Positions 19,318 to 27,556 of a stretch of DNA of 64,000 nt are shown one piece after another. The position numbers were made by a program, and so were the translations under genes. Position 1 is the first letter of the stretch, and each line of letters starts with the position of its first letter. Location of the stretch: positions 1 to 64,000 of the forward strand of contig JADZFN010000007.1 of assembly GCA_020849895.1 (NCBI GenBank), given 5' to 3'. The notes under the pieces were generated by a model. The model was not told the origin of the DNA. It ran no database searches and was given only the letters and a program-made list of their open reading frames with translations. Origin of the DNA: Verrucomicrobiia bacterium (lineage in GTDB: Bacteria > Verrucomicrobiota > Verrucomicrobiia > JABWAM01).

Positions 19318-20019
19318 CTAGAACGGAAGGTGATGGGTCGCGCGGGCGCGCAACGCGGCGACGCCGGCCGCGTCCAGGCGATGCGTGGGCAGCGTCGCCG
19401 CGTCCATATCCTCGAACGACACCGCGTCCGGCGCCAGGTGCGCGGGCCGCTGCCATTCGCGCAGGATCGGGAGATAATGGGTGTAGTTCTCGCCGTCCAC
19501 GAACTCGTCCGCCCACGGAGAGAGCACACGGGACGCCGGGCCCGCGAGGAGCAGGTCCACCTCGGTTTTTTTCCAGCCGCCGATGCCGGCGGCGATCCGA
19601 ACGGCTTCGGCAGGGCGATGGCTCGCCGCGGGGTCTTCCGTCACCGTGACCAGCGTTCGCGGGAGGCTTCCGTCGGGTGGCGCGGGCGGCGCTTCCTCGG
19701 GCGAACATCCCAGCGGTGTGAACGCCCGAAAGCGGTCGCAACCCGTGATCACGTCCACAAGCACGGTCAGCCCGCTGAAAGCCGCTTTCTCGGGGTCCCA
19801 GGCGATGTCGCGTTTTTTCGCGCCGTAGGCGCAGGCGAAGATGCGGATGCCTTTCGCGCGCAGATCGGCCATTTCGGGCCGGTCGAGACAGCGAACACCG
19901 TCATCAATGAGGTAAAGGAACACGGCGTCCCCTCGGGCGAAGGCGTCGCCCGCGAGCTGATGGACCTTGCTGAGTTCGGGTCGGTCGGGCGCGCTGGCGA
20001 GCATGAGGCCGAGTTTCAT
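19318..20019 (-). CDS. DsrE/TusD-like protein, possible tandem domain
   Basis: A 233-residue protein. It starts MKLGLMLASAPDRPELSKVH and continues QLAGDAFARGDAVFLYLIDD, the alpha/beta opening of the DsrE/DsrF-like fold (sulfur relay and related redox-linked proteins). A second region starting RTLVTVTEDPAASHRPAEAV and running through IAAGIGGWKKTEVDLLLAG may be a second copy of the fold. A Cys lies in DDGVRCLDRP, close to where sulfur carriers place their active Cys, and ACAYGAKKR and ITGCDRF add others. The true substrate is unknown. It is the first gene before queA in the same direction; the longer frame upstream of ATG 20019 runs through repeat sequence and is ignored. Confidence 0.6.
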   Translation of the reverse strand: MKLGLMLASAPDRPELSKVHQLAGDAFARGDAVFLYLIDDGVRCLDRPEMADLRAKGIRIFACAYGAKKRDIAWDPEKAAFSGLTVLVDVITGCDRFRAFTPLGCSPEEAPPAPPDGSLPRTLVTVTEDPAASHRPAEAVRIAAGIGGWKKTEVDLLLAGPASRVLSPWADEFVDGENYTHYLPILREWQRPAHLAPDAVSFEDMDAATLPTHRLDAAGVAALRARATHHLPF

Positions 20020-20089
20020 GGGGAAAAAGGTTGGAGCCGAAGGAACCAGCGGCAAAGGGCGCCGACGTTCCGTCGCGCGGCCCACGGCG

Positions 20090-20159
20090 CAACCCGCTTT
20101 GCGTCTCGATCGGCCCTCGGGCCTTCGCCACTCTGCCACGCCGCCGTTCGTTCCGCTAG
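20090..20159. repeat. Dispersed 70-base repeat R1, copy A
   Basis: This 70-base block starts CAACCCGCTTTGCGTCTCG and ends TCGTTCCGCTAG. It recurs at 34678-34747 in the same orientation with only two differences (68/70). It contains the self-complementary GGCCCTCGGGCC and so can form a small hairpin. It lies just upstream of the DsrE-like gene. Confidence 0.9.
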
Positions 20160-20315
20160 TGAGCGGAGCCACCTTTTCGAGCCAGGTGGAAAGCTCGTCT
20201 GGGGTTGGGATTAATGATGGGTTGGAGTTCTGGGTTTGTCCATCCCTGTCGGAGAGAGGGCGTAGCCCGACCACAGGCGAGGATGGGATCCGTTGCCCTA
20301 TAAAGAGGGTCGGGC

Positions 20316-20495
20316 TCAGAGAGCCGAGCTTGTTGTGGACCTGAAGCTGTCCATCTGCCCGAACGACTGCTTCCAGCGAGGGAGCGTCGTCTCCGAGATC
20401 CTCCTCTCCCGGCACATCTCCATGAGCGACTTCTCGTGGTCGGCCTCCCGCAAGATACGGATCTTCTCTTCCGTCGAGTCTCGTTTGCCTTTCAT
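20316..20495 (-). pseudogene. IS3-family transposase OrfA remnant
   Basis: About 49 residues starting MKGKRDSTEEKIRILREADH, then MCRERRISETTLPRWKQSFG, match the helix-turn-helix N-terminus of IS3-type OrfA transposases (the KRxTEEQIxxIL...SxxTxYRWKxKFG pattern). Homology ends near 20349 and the frame closes at 20316. OrfB with the DDE domain is absent and I cannot define terminal inverted repeats, so this is a decayed fragment. It lies between repeats R1 and R2. Confidence 0.75.
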
Positions 20496-20588
20496 GGTCT
20501 GGGGGTCTCCTCTCCCCCAGACGAGCACCTCCTCTGATTCAAAAAATCGGGGTCACGTCAGGAAACGAGGATCTGGAAGGTCTGAGCT

Positions 20589-20652
20589 GCGATTTCGCGT
20601 TTGCCGGTTGATTCGCGTGGGAGCGATGCAAATGGAGGGGCGCGAGTCCGCC
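20589..20652. repeat. Dispersed 64-base repeat R2, copy A
   Basis: A 64-base block that includes GCCGGTTGATTCGCG and AATGGAGG. It recurs at 34510-34573 in the same orientation with eight differences (56/64), six of them transitions. Copy A follows R1 by about 430 bases, with the IS3 remnant between; copy B precedes R1. Confidence 0.85.
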
Positions 20653-20946
20653 TCCCTTGCCCTCCCGCGGGACGGAACCAGTGCGTGTCGTCGTGAACAT
20701 GATGGACCCACCGATCCTCCGGACGCCCTTCTCGCCTCGCGCGGCGGCACCTCTCTCCGCGAGGACGACCGGCGCGCAGGGGAGTTTTTGTGGCTTGGAG
20801 AAGAGTTTCACGATCCTTAGGCGAAGGCCTCCGTCTCTCGGGGAAAATCCCTTTCGCGGCTCCTTCGGAGGATCGGACATCATCGAGTCTTTGTGACATG
20901 ATTTTTGGCTGGACATGGCTCTGAACGAAGGATAGCTTGCGGCAAG
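20653..20946. other. Gene-free stretch upstream of a pseudopilin gene
   Basis: I see no convincing gene in this interval. It follows repeat R2 and leads to the pseudopilin ATG at 20947. Short G+C-rich hairpins such as GCGGCTCCTTC-type elements occur, but no clear sigma70 promoter with consensus boxes can be named. Confidence 0.4.
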
Positions 20947-21708
20947 ATGACGGTCCTCTTCGCGACAACCCGGCTCCGGCGTCTTCGCGTCCGCGGGGGG
21001 CAGTGCGTTCCGATTTCTCCCTGCGCCTTCACCTTGATCGAGCTTCTGGTGGTGATTGCGATCATCGCGATTCTCGCCGCACTGCTCCTTCCCGCGCTCG
21101 AGCGCACTCGTGAGCGCGCGCGTGCGGTGCAGTGCTCGAACAATCTCCGCCAGCTCTTCCTCGGAGTGCAGATGCTGGGCTCGGAGGAGTTGGACGGCTA
21201 CCTGCCGTGTGGATGGTTTAGCAGCCCGGGCAACTACAACTCCTGGAAGTACATCAGCAACAACAACTGGGGAGAGAACGACACGGGCCCCGGCAGCCAC
21301 TGGCTCGCGCTCACCAACTATGTTCCCAACGTACTCGCTTTCATCTGTGCGTCGAGCGAACCCAAGCACTATCCGAGGACGGTGAAGCTCGGAGACCTCG
21401 ATTTGGGCTATATGATCCATGTGGGGGCGGGTACGAACTGGTCCGACCGAAGCGGGGTGCGCTTCGGGCACCCGAACAAGCCGGTGCGGCTCGGGGATCC
21501 CGCGGTGAATCCCCCGCTTCGCGTCGTGCTCGCCTGCCCGATGTATGACCCTGGCGGAAGCGATTACTTCCGTTTCGCCGCGCACAAGAAAGGGGGAGGC
21601 GGAACGGCTATCTACCTCGACGGACACGCGGCGTGGCACCGCTGGCCCGACGACTACAGAACCTTAAATCCCGCGATAGGCCCGATGGGGGTCTTCACTC
21701 CGAGATGA
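20947..21708 (+). CDS. Prepilin-like protein with N-terminal methylation motif and H-X9-DG motif
   Basis: A 253-residue protein. After a basic leader of about 28 residues comes [18 protein letters not shown], the type IV prepilin cleavage/methylation motif (Ala rather than Gly before Phe, common in PVC bacteria), followed by [20 protein letters not shown]. The C-terminus has [18 protein letters not shown], the H-X9-DG motif of the large DUF1559-like pseudopilin group of planctomycetes and lentisphaerae. These are secreted through a type II-like assembly system; most copies have no known role and often sit next to carbohydrate genes, as here. The start at 20947 is chosen over 20905 because the extra residues are atypical; both keep the motif in frame. 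Confidence 0.85.
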   Translation: MTVLFATTRLRRLRVRGGQCVPISPCAFTLIELLVVIAIIAILAALLLPALERTRERARAVQCSNNLRQLFLGVQMLGSEELDGYLPCGWFSSPGNYNSWKYISNNNWGENDTGPGSHWLALTNYVPNVLAFICASSEPKHYPRTVKLGDLDLGYMIHVGAGTNWSDRSGVRFGHPNKPVRLGDPAVNPPLRVVLACPMYDPGGSDYFRFAAHKKGGGGTAIYLDGHAAWHRWPDDYRTLNPAIGPMGVFTPR

Positions 21709-21904
21709 AGCACCCCGCATCGTTGCCGGTCGCCGCCAACACGAGCATTCGGTCCGCTTCGAACATCGTTTTTATGATCCGCGCCGACACGGTCGCGAAC
21801 CCGGGCTTGATCCGGGCCTCGGAGGGGCGGAGCGCGCCCGCGTCTCTGCGTAGCCGTCCATCTCCCGAAAGGCGGAGGAATTCCCTCGCCCGGGATCCCA
21901 GACG

Positions 21905-22918
21905 ATGACCCCTAGCGCGAAACGTTCCATGTCCGATCCCGAAATCCCGCTCCGTCTCCGATGGGTCCGCGACCCCTCGAACCCGATCCTTCCGCCCCGT
22001 CCCGGTTCATCCTGCGACAGCACCCGCTGCATGAACCCGTGGGTGGTCCGGTTCGGCGGTGAATACCGGCTCTATTACTCGGGCGGAGACGAGGCGGGAC
22101 GGCAGCGCATCTGTCTCGCCGTCGCGAAGGCGGAGCGGCCGTCCGATTTCCGGAGGCTCGGAGTGGTGCTCGATCTGGGGAAAGCAGGCGCCTTTGACGC
22201 GAATTGGTGTGTGCTCCCGCTCGTGCGACGTTTCGGGGACCGCTGGCACCTGTATTACACCGGCAACGACGGGACCGAGCGAGGGCTCCAGTCGTTTCGG
22301 GGAATCGGGTTGGCAACGAGCGCGGACGGTTTGCGTTTCGAGCGCGGGTCGGACGAACCGATTATCACGGGCGACCACTGCCGCGAGTTTCCCAACAACC
22401 GGGGGATCGCGGGCGGAGGGACGATCCTCGAGGATCGTAAGCCGGACGGATCCGTGAGTTACCGCCTCTACTACACGGTCGCCGTCGGGACGAAAAACCG
22501 GGACGTGCGCGTGGACCAGGAAAAGCATTGCGCGGTCTGCCACAGCCGGGACGGAATCCACTGGGAGGACCACCGTCTCATTATGAGTCCGCGGAGGGAT
22601 GTGGCGAGCGAGGACATCGCCGTGGCCGCGCCGTGGGTGTGGCGCGACGGAGGCTGGTACCGGATGCTCTACTGCGGGATCGGGACGCGCTGGGGTTTTT
22701 ACTCGATTTCCGAGGCGTGGAGCCGGGATGGATACGTATGGGAGCGCGGAAAGAAGAACGCGAATCTCAGCCTCGCCCCCGGCGCGAAGGGGAGCTGGGA
22801 GGAGCAGATGGTCGAGTATCCCGCGCTCGTGGACGAGCCGGGAGGGCGACGCCTTTACTACTGCGGAAACGGCTACGGGAAGACCGGCATCGGCACGGCG
22901 GTGGCCGCGTTGCCATGA
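21905..22918 (+). CDS. Five-bladed beta-propeller glycosidase-like protein (GH43/GH32/GH130 type)
   Basis: A 337-residue protein without a clear signal peptide. Repeated blade words are visible: WVVRFGGEYRLYYSGGD, LVRRFGDRWHLYYTGND, SYRLYYTVAVG, VWRDGGWYRMLYCGIG and RRLYYCGNGYG. That regular spacing of hydrophobic-Tyr-Tyr strands is the pattern of GH43, GH32/68 and GH130 propellers. Likely acids are Asp in NPW and in DANW and Glu in SEDIA, but I cannot assign the catalytic set or the substrate. The start could also be ATG 21929. Its stop overlaps the next ATG (ATGA), so it is coupled to the lyase-like gene downstream. Confidence 0.7.
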   Translation: MTPSAKRSMSDPEIPLRLRWVRDPSNPILPPRPGSSCDSTRCMNPWVVRFGGEYRLYYSGGDEAGRQRICLAVAKAERPSDFRRLGVVLDLGKAGAFDANWCVLPLVRRFGDRWHLYYTGNDGTERGLQSFRGIGLATSADGLRFERGSDEPIITGDHCREFPNNRGIAGGGTILEDRKPDGSVSYRLYYTVAVGTKNRDVRVDQEKHCAVCHSRDGIHWEDHRLIMSPRRDVASEDIAVAAPWVWRDGGWYRMLYCGIGTRWGFYSISEAWSRDGYVWERGKKNANLSLAPGAKGSWEEQMVEYPALVDEPGGRRLYYCGNGYGKTGIGTAVAALP

Positions 22919-24645
22919 TCGAGACGGCCTCACTGCAGAGAGTGCGGCGGGCGGCCACGGGTCTGCTTGCCCGCTGGATGGGCCTGCTTGCGCCGCACTA
23001 CGGCCCGTCAGGGAGCATGGACCTCGACCTGCGGCTCTATCCGGACGCGGAGGGGCCTTCGCACATGAACCAGTTCGCGCACTACCCGCTGCTCCTGCTC
23101 TCGGAGGGGATCGTGTCGAATCCCGTCGCGCCGCTGCGAAGGACGATGTACCGGCGCCTCGCGCTGCGGAACCTGCGTTACGCGCTGCGGATCACCGGGC
23201 GGGATTTCAAGCAGCCGCTCTGGTCGCGCGGGCGGAGCTGGGGCCGCGTCCACAGCGACTGGATGATCTTCTTCCTTCAGCGGTCGTGGAGGATCGTGGA
23301 GGAACGCCGTCTGGGCTCCCCGGCCTTCCGCGACGGATTGGCCCGGGTGGTCGAGGGGTCGGTGGACGCAGCGTTCCGCGATTTTCGCGCGCGCTTCGAA
23401 CCTCGGATCGCGGAGGGCGCGCGGAGTTTTCCTGGCAATCACGCGGCGTGGTGGGCCGCGCTGTTCCACGAGGCGGGAAGGGTCTGGCGGCGGGAGGAGT
23501 GGCGCCTCTTCGGGGAACGCTTCTTCCATTCGTGGGTGCTTCCCTTCCAGGACGCCGACGGCTTCTGGCCCGAGGGGGGTGGGATGGTGGGAGTCTACGG
23601 AATGGTGACGGCCCAGGCGCTCTCCGTTTACGCGGGCGCGTCGGGGGACGCGGCGGCGCGGAGGGCCCTCGGGAAGTTCCTCGCCGGCTACCGCCGCTTC
23701 GTCTTCCCCGACATGAGCGTCTCCTGCGTGGCCGATTGCAGGATGACCTACCATGATCGCCCCGTGCTCTTGCTGGCTCCGGAATTCCTGGCGTTCGAGG
23801 GAGGCACCGCCTTCTGCCTCGACAGCGTCCGCGCGGGAGAGCGCTGGCTGCGACGCGAACCGCCGCGAGACAACGGTGCGCAGGGGGCCGCGTTCTTCGG
23901 CGTCTTCGTGGAGGCTCTCCGCGGCGCGGCGTCGGGCAGGGCGCTCCCGCTCCCGCGCCCGAGGCTCGCGAAGGTTGCGCGGGTGGAGAGCCCGCATTGG
24001 TGCGCGCTTCTTTCCGCGCAACTCAACTCCGAGACGGCCAGCCGCTGGTGTCTCGACAACCAGAATTTCGTGGATCTCTGGGGGCCGCGCTGCGGCCTGC
24101 TCGCGGGCGGAGGAAACAGCAAGCACGCCCCGCTCCTCTCCTCGGTTCGGGAGGTCGGCGGATCGCGCGCCTTCCTCCCCTCGCGCGCGAGGATCGTCCG
24201 CCGCGGAGCGCGCGCCGTGGAGGCCGAATACCGCTTCCGGGGCGCGGCGGTCCGGGTTCGCCTCCATGTCCGCGGGCGGGAGGCCTCGCTCACGTGGCGG
24301 GTGGCGCAGGGGCGCCTCCCGCTGGAGGCGGCCGTGATCCTTGCGCTCCGAGAAGGCGACTGCCTCCGAACGGCCGATGGACGGGTTCTCCGCGCGCGCG
24401 CCGCTGAATGCATCGAGCTGGCTCTTGAGCCGCGGACGGGGCCGCTTCTCGCGCGCGGGGTTGCGATCCTCGCGCCCGCCGGCGCGCGGCTCCTCTGGCC
24501 GATCGCGCTTTGGAACCCCTATCGTCAGGATTCGCTCGGAGGGCCGCTCCGCGCGCGGCTCGCGTGGCGGCTGTCTCGCCGTCCGAGCGTGGTCCGATTC
24601 CTCGCTCCATCCCGTCCCGCTCGCCTCTCGGGGCGATCCCGTTGA
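22915..24645 (+). CDS. Alpha/alpha-toroid protein, lyase-like, next to glycosidase
   Basis: A 576-residue protein starting at the ATG overlapping the previous stop. The N-terminal two thirds are helical with words such as HMNQFAHYPLLLLSEG, VHSDWMIFFLQRSW and GNHAAWWAALFHEAGRVW, and FWPEGGGMVGVYGMVTAQAL. The last third is beta-rich (AVEAEYRFRGAAVRVRLHV). Helical toroid plus beta-sandwich is the plan of PL8, PL15, PL17 and PL21 polysaccharide lyases and related hydrolases. I do not recognise the exact family. There is no signal peptide, so it would act on imported oligosaccharides. Candidate catalytic residues cannot be named with confidence. Confidence 0.55.
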   Translation: MIETASLQRVRRAATGLLARWMGLLAPHYGPSGSMDLDLRLYPDAEGPSHMNQFAHYPLLLLSEGIVSNPVAPLRRTMYRRLALRNLRYALRITGRDFKQPLWSRGRSWGRVHSDWMIFFLQRSWRIVEERRLGSPAFRDGLARVVEGSVDAAFRDFRARFEPRIAEGARSFPGNHAAWWAALFHEAGRVWRREEWRLFGERFFHSWVLPFQDADGFWPEGGGMVGVYGMVTAQALSVYAGASGDAAARRALGKFLAGYRRFVFPDMSVSCVADCRMTYHDRPVLLLAPEFLAFEGGTAFCLDSVRAGERWLRREPPRDNGAQGAAFFGVFVEALRGAASGRALPLPRPRLAKVARVESPHWCALLSAQLNSETASRWCLDNQNFVDLWGPRCGLLAGGGNSKHAPLLSSVREVGGSRAFLPSRARIVRRGARAVEAEYRFRGAAVRVRLHVRGREASLTWRVAQGRLPLEAAVILALREGDCLRTADGRVLRARAAECIELALEPRTGPLLARGVAILAPAGARLLWPIALWNPYRQDSLGGPLRARLAWRLSRRPSVVRFLAPSRPARLSGRSR

Positions 24646-24715
24646 AAGGAGACGCGGCTCTTGCCCGCGAAGGAACCGTCGGGCGGCATGATCGCGCGGG
24701 GCGCGTGCCGGCGGC

Positions 24716-26110
24716 TCATCCGCGGTAGGAGGGCAATCGTTTCGCGTGCGCGCGGAAGAGGGCGTCGCAGACGCTCGCGATGCGATCCGCGGAAAGTTGG
24801 CTGGCGGTGTTCGGATCGAGCATGGCGGCCTGGAGGATGAGACGGCGATCGCGCGCGAGGATGCCGCGCACAGCGAGATCCTGGACGTTGACGTTCGTGC
24901 GGATGAGCGCCGCGCATTGAGGAGGGAGTTTGCCCACGAAGGTGGGGCGGATTCCCGAGCGGTCGGCGATGCACGGCGTCTCGACGCAGCAATCGCCGGG
25001 GAGGTTGGCGATGAGCGCGCCGCCGCGGTTGTGGATGTTGCCGTTGAAGACATACGGGCGGCCCGTGACGATGGCGTTGAGGATGCGGCTCGCATACTCG
25101 TTGCTCGGGCGATAAGGGATCGAAATCGCGGGCTTCCCGCGACGCAGGTCGCGGCGCAGGGCGCGGTAGCGCTTCTCCTGCGCGCGGCAGGTGTCCAGAT
25201 ATCCGGCGACCCGGAGGTGGTGGCGGCGGATTTCCTCGGGATCCTTGAGGAACCAGGGGACATATTCGGCCATGTGATCGCTCGTCTCGGTCATGTACCA
25301 GCCGAGGCGCTCGAAGAGCGCGAGGCGGACGGGGTCGAGGCGGCGGATCCACGGCAGGGCGAGGAGGCGCCGCAGGGCGGGGTAGAGATCGCGCCCGCCG
25401 CTCTCGAAGCGCAGGAAGAAGGCCATGTGATTGATGCCGGCGCATGTGAAGTTGAGCGCGGGGTCGTCGCCCCAGGACATCCACTCGGCCCATTCGCGCG
25501 CGCGCCGGGACGCGGAGCCGAGGAAATGGTTCCAGACCACGGAGGGCGGGAGCTTCGCGATCTCGAGGCAGGCGCGGATGAAACGCGCCGTGTTCGAGAC
25601 GCCGTGGCAGAGTCCGACGTGACGGATTTCAGTCGTCCGTTCTACGGCGAGGCAGTGCATCGCCATCGGATTGGAGTAGTTGAGCAGCCACGCCTTCGGG
25701 CAGCGCCGCTTCATCTCGCGGCAGATTCCCAGCAGGACGGGGATGCTCCGGGCGGCGCGGAAAATGCCTCCCATGCCGAGAGTGTCGCCGATCGTCTGCT
25801 TCAGGCCGGAGCGCAGCGGGATGAGCAGATCATCGCGCGTGGCGGGGAACCCTCCGACGCCGATCGCGCTGATCACGAAGTCGGCGCCATCCAACGCCCG
25901 AGGAAGCGAGCGCGTGGCGAGAATCCTCGCGCGGGTCCGGAGCGAGGCGTTGAGCGATTCCGCCAGTGCCTGCCCCGTTTCGAGCCGCTCCGGATCAATG
26001 TCCATCAGACGGACCTCGGAGCCGGCGAGGGCCTCGTGCCAGAGGATGTCGGCGAGGATGTTTCTGGCGAAAACGACCGAGCCGGCGCCGAGGAATGCGA
26101 TGCGGGTCAT
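24716..26110 (-). CDS. Glycoside hydrolase family 4 (NAD/metal-dependent alpha-glycosidase)
   Basis: A 464-residue cytoplasmic enzyme. GH4 enzymes use NAD+ and Mn2+ in a redox-elimination mechanism. The Rossmann motif is FLGAGSVVFAR (6-16), the acidic residue ending the second strand is in LMDIDPERL, and the family motifs LLNYSNPMAM (143-151), HVGLCHGV with Cys168 and His169, and GINHM (226-229) supply the metal and sugar contacts. Length is normal. The sequence is closest in style to alpha-galactosidase or alpha-glucuronidase members; which one is uncertain. It is convergent with the lyase-like gene and codirectional with the AraC regulator upstream (113 bases). Confidence 0.92.
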   Translation of the reverse strand: MTRIAFLGAGSVVFARNILADILWHEALAGSEVRLMDIDPERLETGQALAESLNASLRTRARILATRSLPRALDGADFVISAIGVGGFPATRDDLLIPLRSGLKQTIGDTLGMGGIFRAARSIPVLLGICREMKRRCPKAWLLNYSNPMAMHCLAVERTTEIRHVGLCHGVSNTARFIRACLEIAKLPPSVVWNHFLGSASRRAREWAEWMSWGDDPALNFTCAGINHMAFFLRFESGGRDLYPALRRLLALPWIRRLDPVRLALFERLGWYMTETSDHMAEYVPWFLKDPEEIRRHHLRVAGYLDTCRAQEKRYRALRRDLRRGKPAISIPYRPSNEYASRILNAIVTGRPYVFNGNIHNRGGALIANLPGDCCVETPCIADRSGIRPTFVGKLPPQCAALIRTNVNVQDLAVRGILARDRRLILQAAMLDPNTASQLSADRIASVCDALFRAHAKRLPSYRG

Positions 26111-26223
26111 CAGGGGAGGAGGTGGAAGGGGAAGGCGGTTTCCGGAGGCGAAGCGGATGAGCTTGGACGAAAGGAAATGAGGTGAGCCAAGGAAGGGTTT
26201 GGAAGAGAGGCGTGGGTTTCCGT

Positions 26224-27171
26224 TCAGGTCGCGATCTTCGAAGCTGCCGCGGCCTTGTTCGTTCCGCGTTTCGCGCTGGCGCCCGCAACGGCGCGGTAGG
26301 CGGCGGGGGTCATGTGGTAGAGCCGACGGAAGACCCGGCCAAACTGGGTGGGGCTCCCGAAGCCGCAGCGCGCGGCGATGCTCCGGGCGCTTTCCGCCGT
26401 CTCGCGGAGGCGTCGCTCCGCCTCGCTCGCGCGCAACTGGGTCACCCAGGCGGCGGGGGTGCGGCCCGTTGTCCGGCGGAAGTGGTGGCTGAAGTGGGTG
26501 CGCGACAGGCCGTGCGAAGCGGCGAGAACGCTCACGTCAATGGGGCGGGAGAGCCGCCGCATCACCGTCCGCCTTACGGCTTCGAGGAGCTCCTCGCGGC
26601 GGCCGGCGGGGTGGCGTTGCTGGTCCCGCGTCCGTTCGTACACGCAAAGCCAGCGGAAGAGGGATTCCTCCCGCGCGTGCATGTCGGGAAAGCGCCCGAG
26701 CAGCACGCCGTCGAGCAGGGCCAGCGAGGCGCGCATGAGGGGGGAATCCTCCGGCAGATTGAACACCGGCGGCGTCTTGAGCAGCGAGGGCCACACCCGC
26801 TCGACAATGTAGCGGTGGTGGATGCTCAGCCAGAGGAACCTCCAGAAGGGAGAGCGCTTGGGCAGCCAATAGCGGTAGGGCGAGGGCGTCATCGCCAGGA
26901 AGGCCTGGCCTGGGTGCAGCCTCCAGTGTTTTTCTCCGAACGCGAAGGCCCCGAGGCCTTCGAGGGTATACTTGAAGATGAGAATGGGATGGTTCCGGGA
27001 GACGTTTCGTTTCAGCCCATCCTGAGCGTAGCGTTCTTCTCGCGCGCGAGTCTCCAGACCCCAGCCGATCGCCATGTCCCCGACGCCCCGCAGGCGGTGT
27101 CGCGGATCGCCCCCGAACAGGCGGCTCAGACGCTGGCAAAAGCCGGGCGATACAAGGGTTCGGTTCTTCAC
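26224..27171 (-). CDS. AraC-family transcription regulator
   Basis: A 315-residue protein. The N-terminal about 190 residues form a cupin-like sensing domain (LRGVGDMAIGW, then FAFGEKHWRLHPGQAFLAMT). The C-terminal two helix-turn-helix motifs are RPIDVSVLAASHGLSRTHFS with HHFRRTTGRTPAAWV, and SIAARCGFGSPTQFGRVFRR followed by TPAAYR, the classical AraC signature. It is divergent from the lyase-like gene at 27557 and lies upstream of GH4 in the same direction, so it probably controls this carbohydrate locus. The sugar ligand is unknown. Confidence 0.93.
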   Translation of the reverse strand: MKNRTLVSPGFCQRLSRLFGGDPRHRLRGVGDMAIGWGLETRAREERYAQDGLKRNVSRNHPILIFKYTLEGLGAFAFGEKHWRLHPGQAFLAMTPSPYRYWLPKRSPFWRFLWLSIHHRYIVERVWPSLLKTPPVFNLPEDSPLMRASLALLDGVLLGRFPDMHAREESLFRWLCVYERTRDQQRHPAGRREELLEAVRRTVMRRLSRPIDVSVLAASHGLSRTHFSHHFRRTTGRTPAAWVTQLRASEAERRLRETAESARSIAARCGFGSPTQFGRVFRRLYHMTPAAYRAVAGASAKRGTNKAAAASKIAT

Positions 27172-27556
27172 GTAGCGATCAATTTAATCGTTCCCCGAAG
27201 GGGACGGTATGCGTTTCCTTCGCGGGATGCCTGACATATCCGTTACGGGTATCGGTCACAAGGCGAATATTCCTTTTGTGAATGGTCCGGAGGATGCGCG
27301 ACGAAAGGGCTTTCCTCGCGTGGAGAGGAAGAGGTATGATGCCGCCGTGATGCAAATAGCCGACCGGTTGCGCGGATTCGATCTCGGGCGCCGCACTGCG
27401 GCAACGCGGCGTATCCTTCCGTTCAGGACGCGGGAGGACGGGTCCTTCATCCCGCACGCCGGAAGGCGCCACGTCCCGCGCGTGACGGAGAGAGGTCTCG
27501 ATGCGAGGTGTCACGTCGGGCGGAAATCCAGTCGTCCGCGTCCGTTTGTCCGCGCC
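27172..27556. other. Intergenic control region between divergent araC-type and lyase-like genes
   Basis: No gene is supported here, although a frame in phase with the downstream gene is open from 27209. The stretch holds the symmetric palindrome at 27257-27280 and A/T-rich patches such as ATCAATTTAATCG (27178-27190), the only A/T-rich DNA nearby. It is the natural place for promoters of both flanking genes. Confidence 0.55.
27257..27280. promoter_or_regulatory. Candidate operator palindrome in the carbohydrate locus
   Basis: The sequence CACAAGGC-GAATATTC-CTTTTGTG is symmetric about 27268.5. The outer arms CACAA (27257-27261) and TTGTG (27276-27280) pair perfectly, and the core GAATATTC (27265-27272) is an exact 8-base palindrome. 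In such G+C-rich DNA this is unlikely to be chance. It is a good binding-site candidate for a dimeric regulator; AraC proteins usually prefer direct repeats, so another regulator may bind. Confidence 0.5.

Noticed and set aside
27209..27556. Extended N-terminus for the lyase-like protein at 27557
   Set aside because: The frame is open, but the added 116 residues are Arg-rich and contain the palindromic control region; the signal peptide fits the start at 27557.
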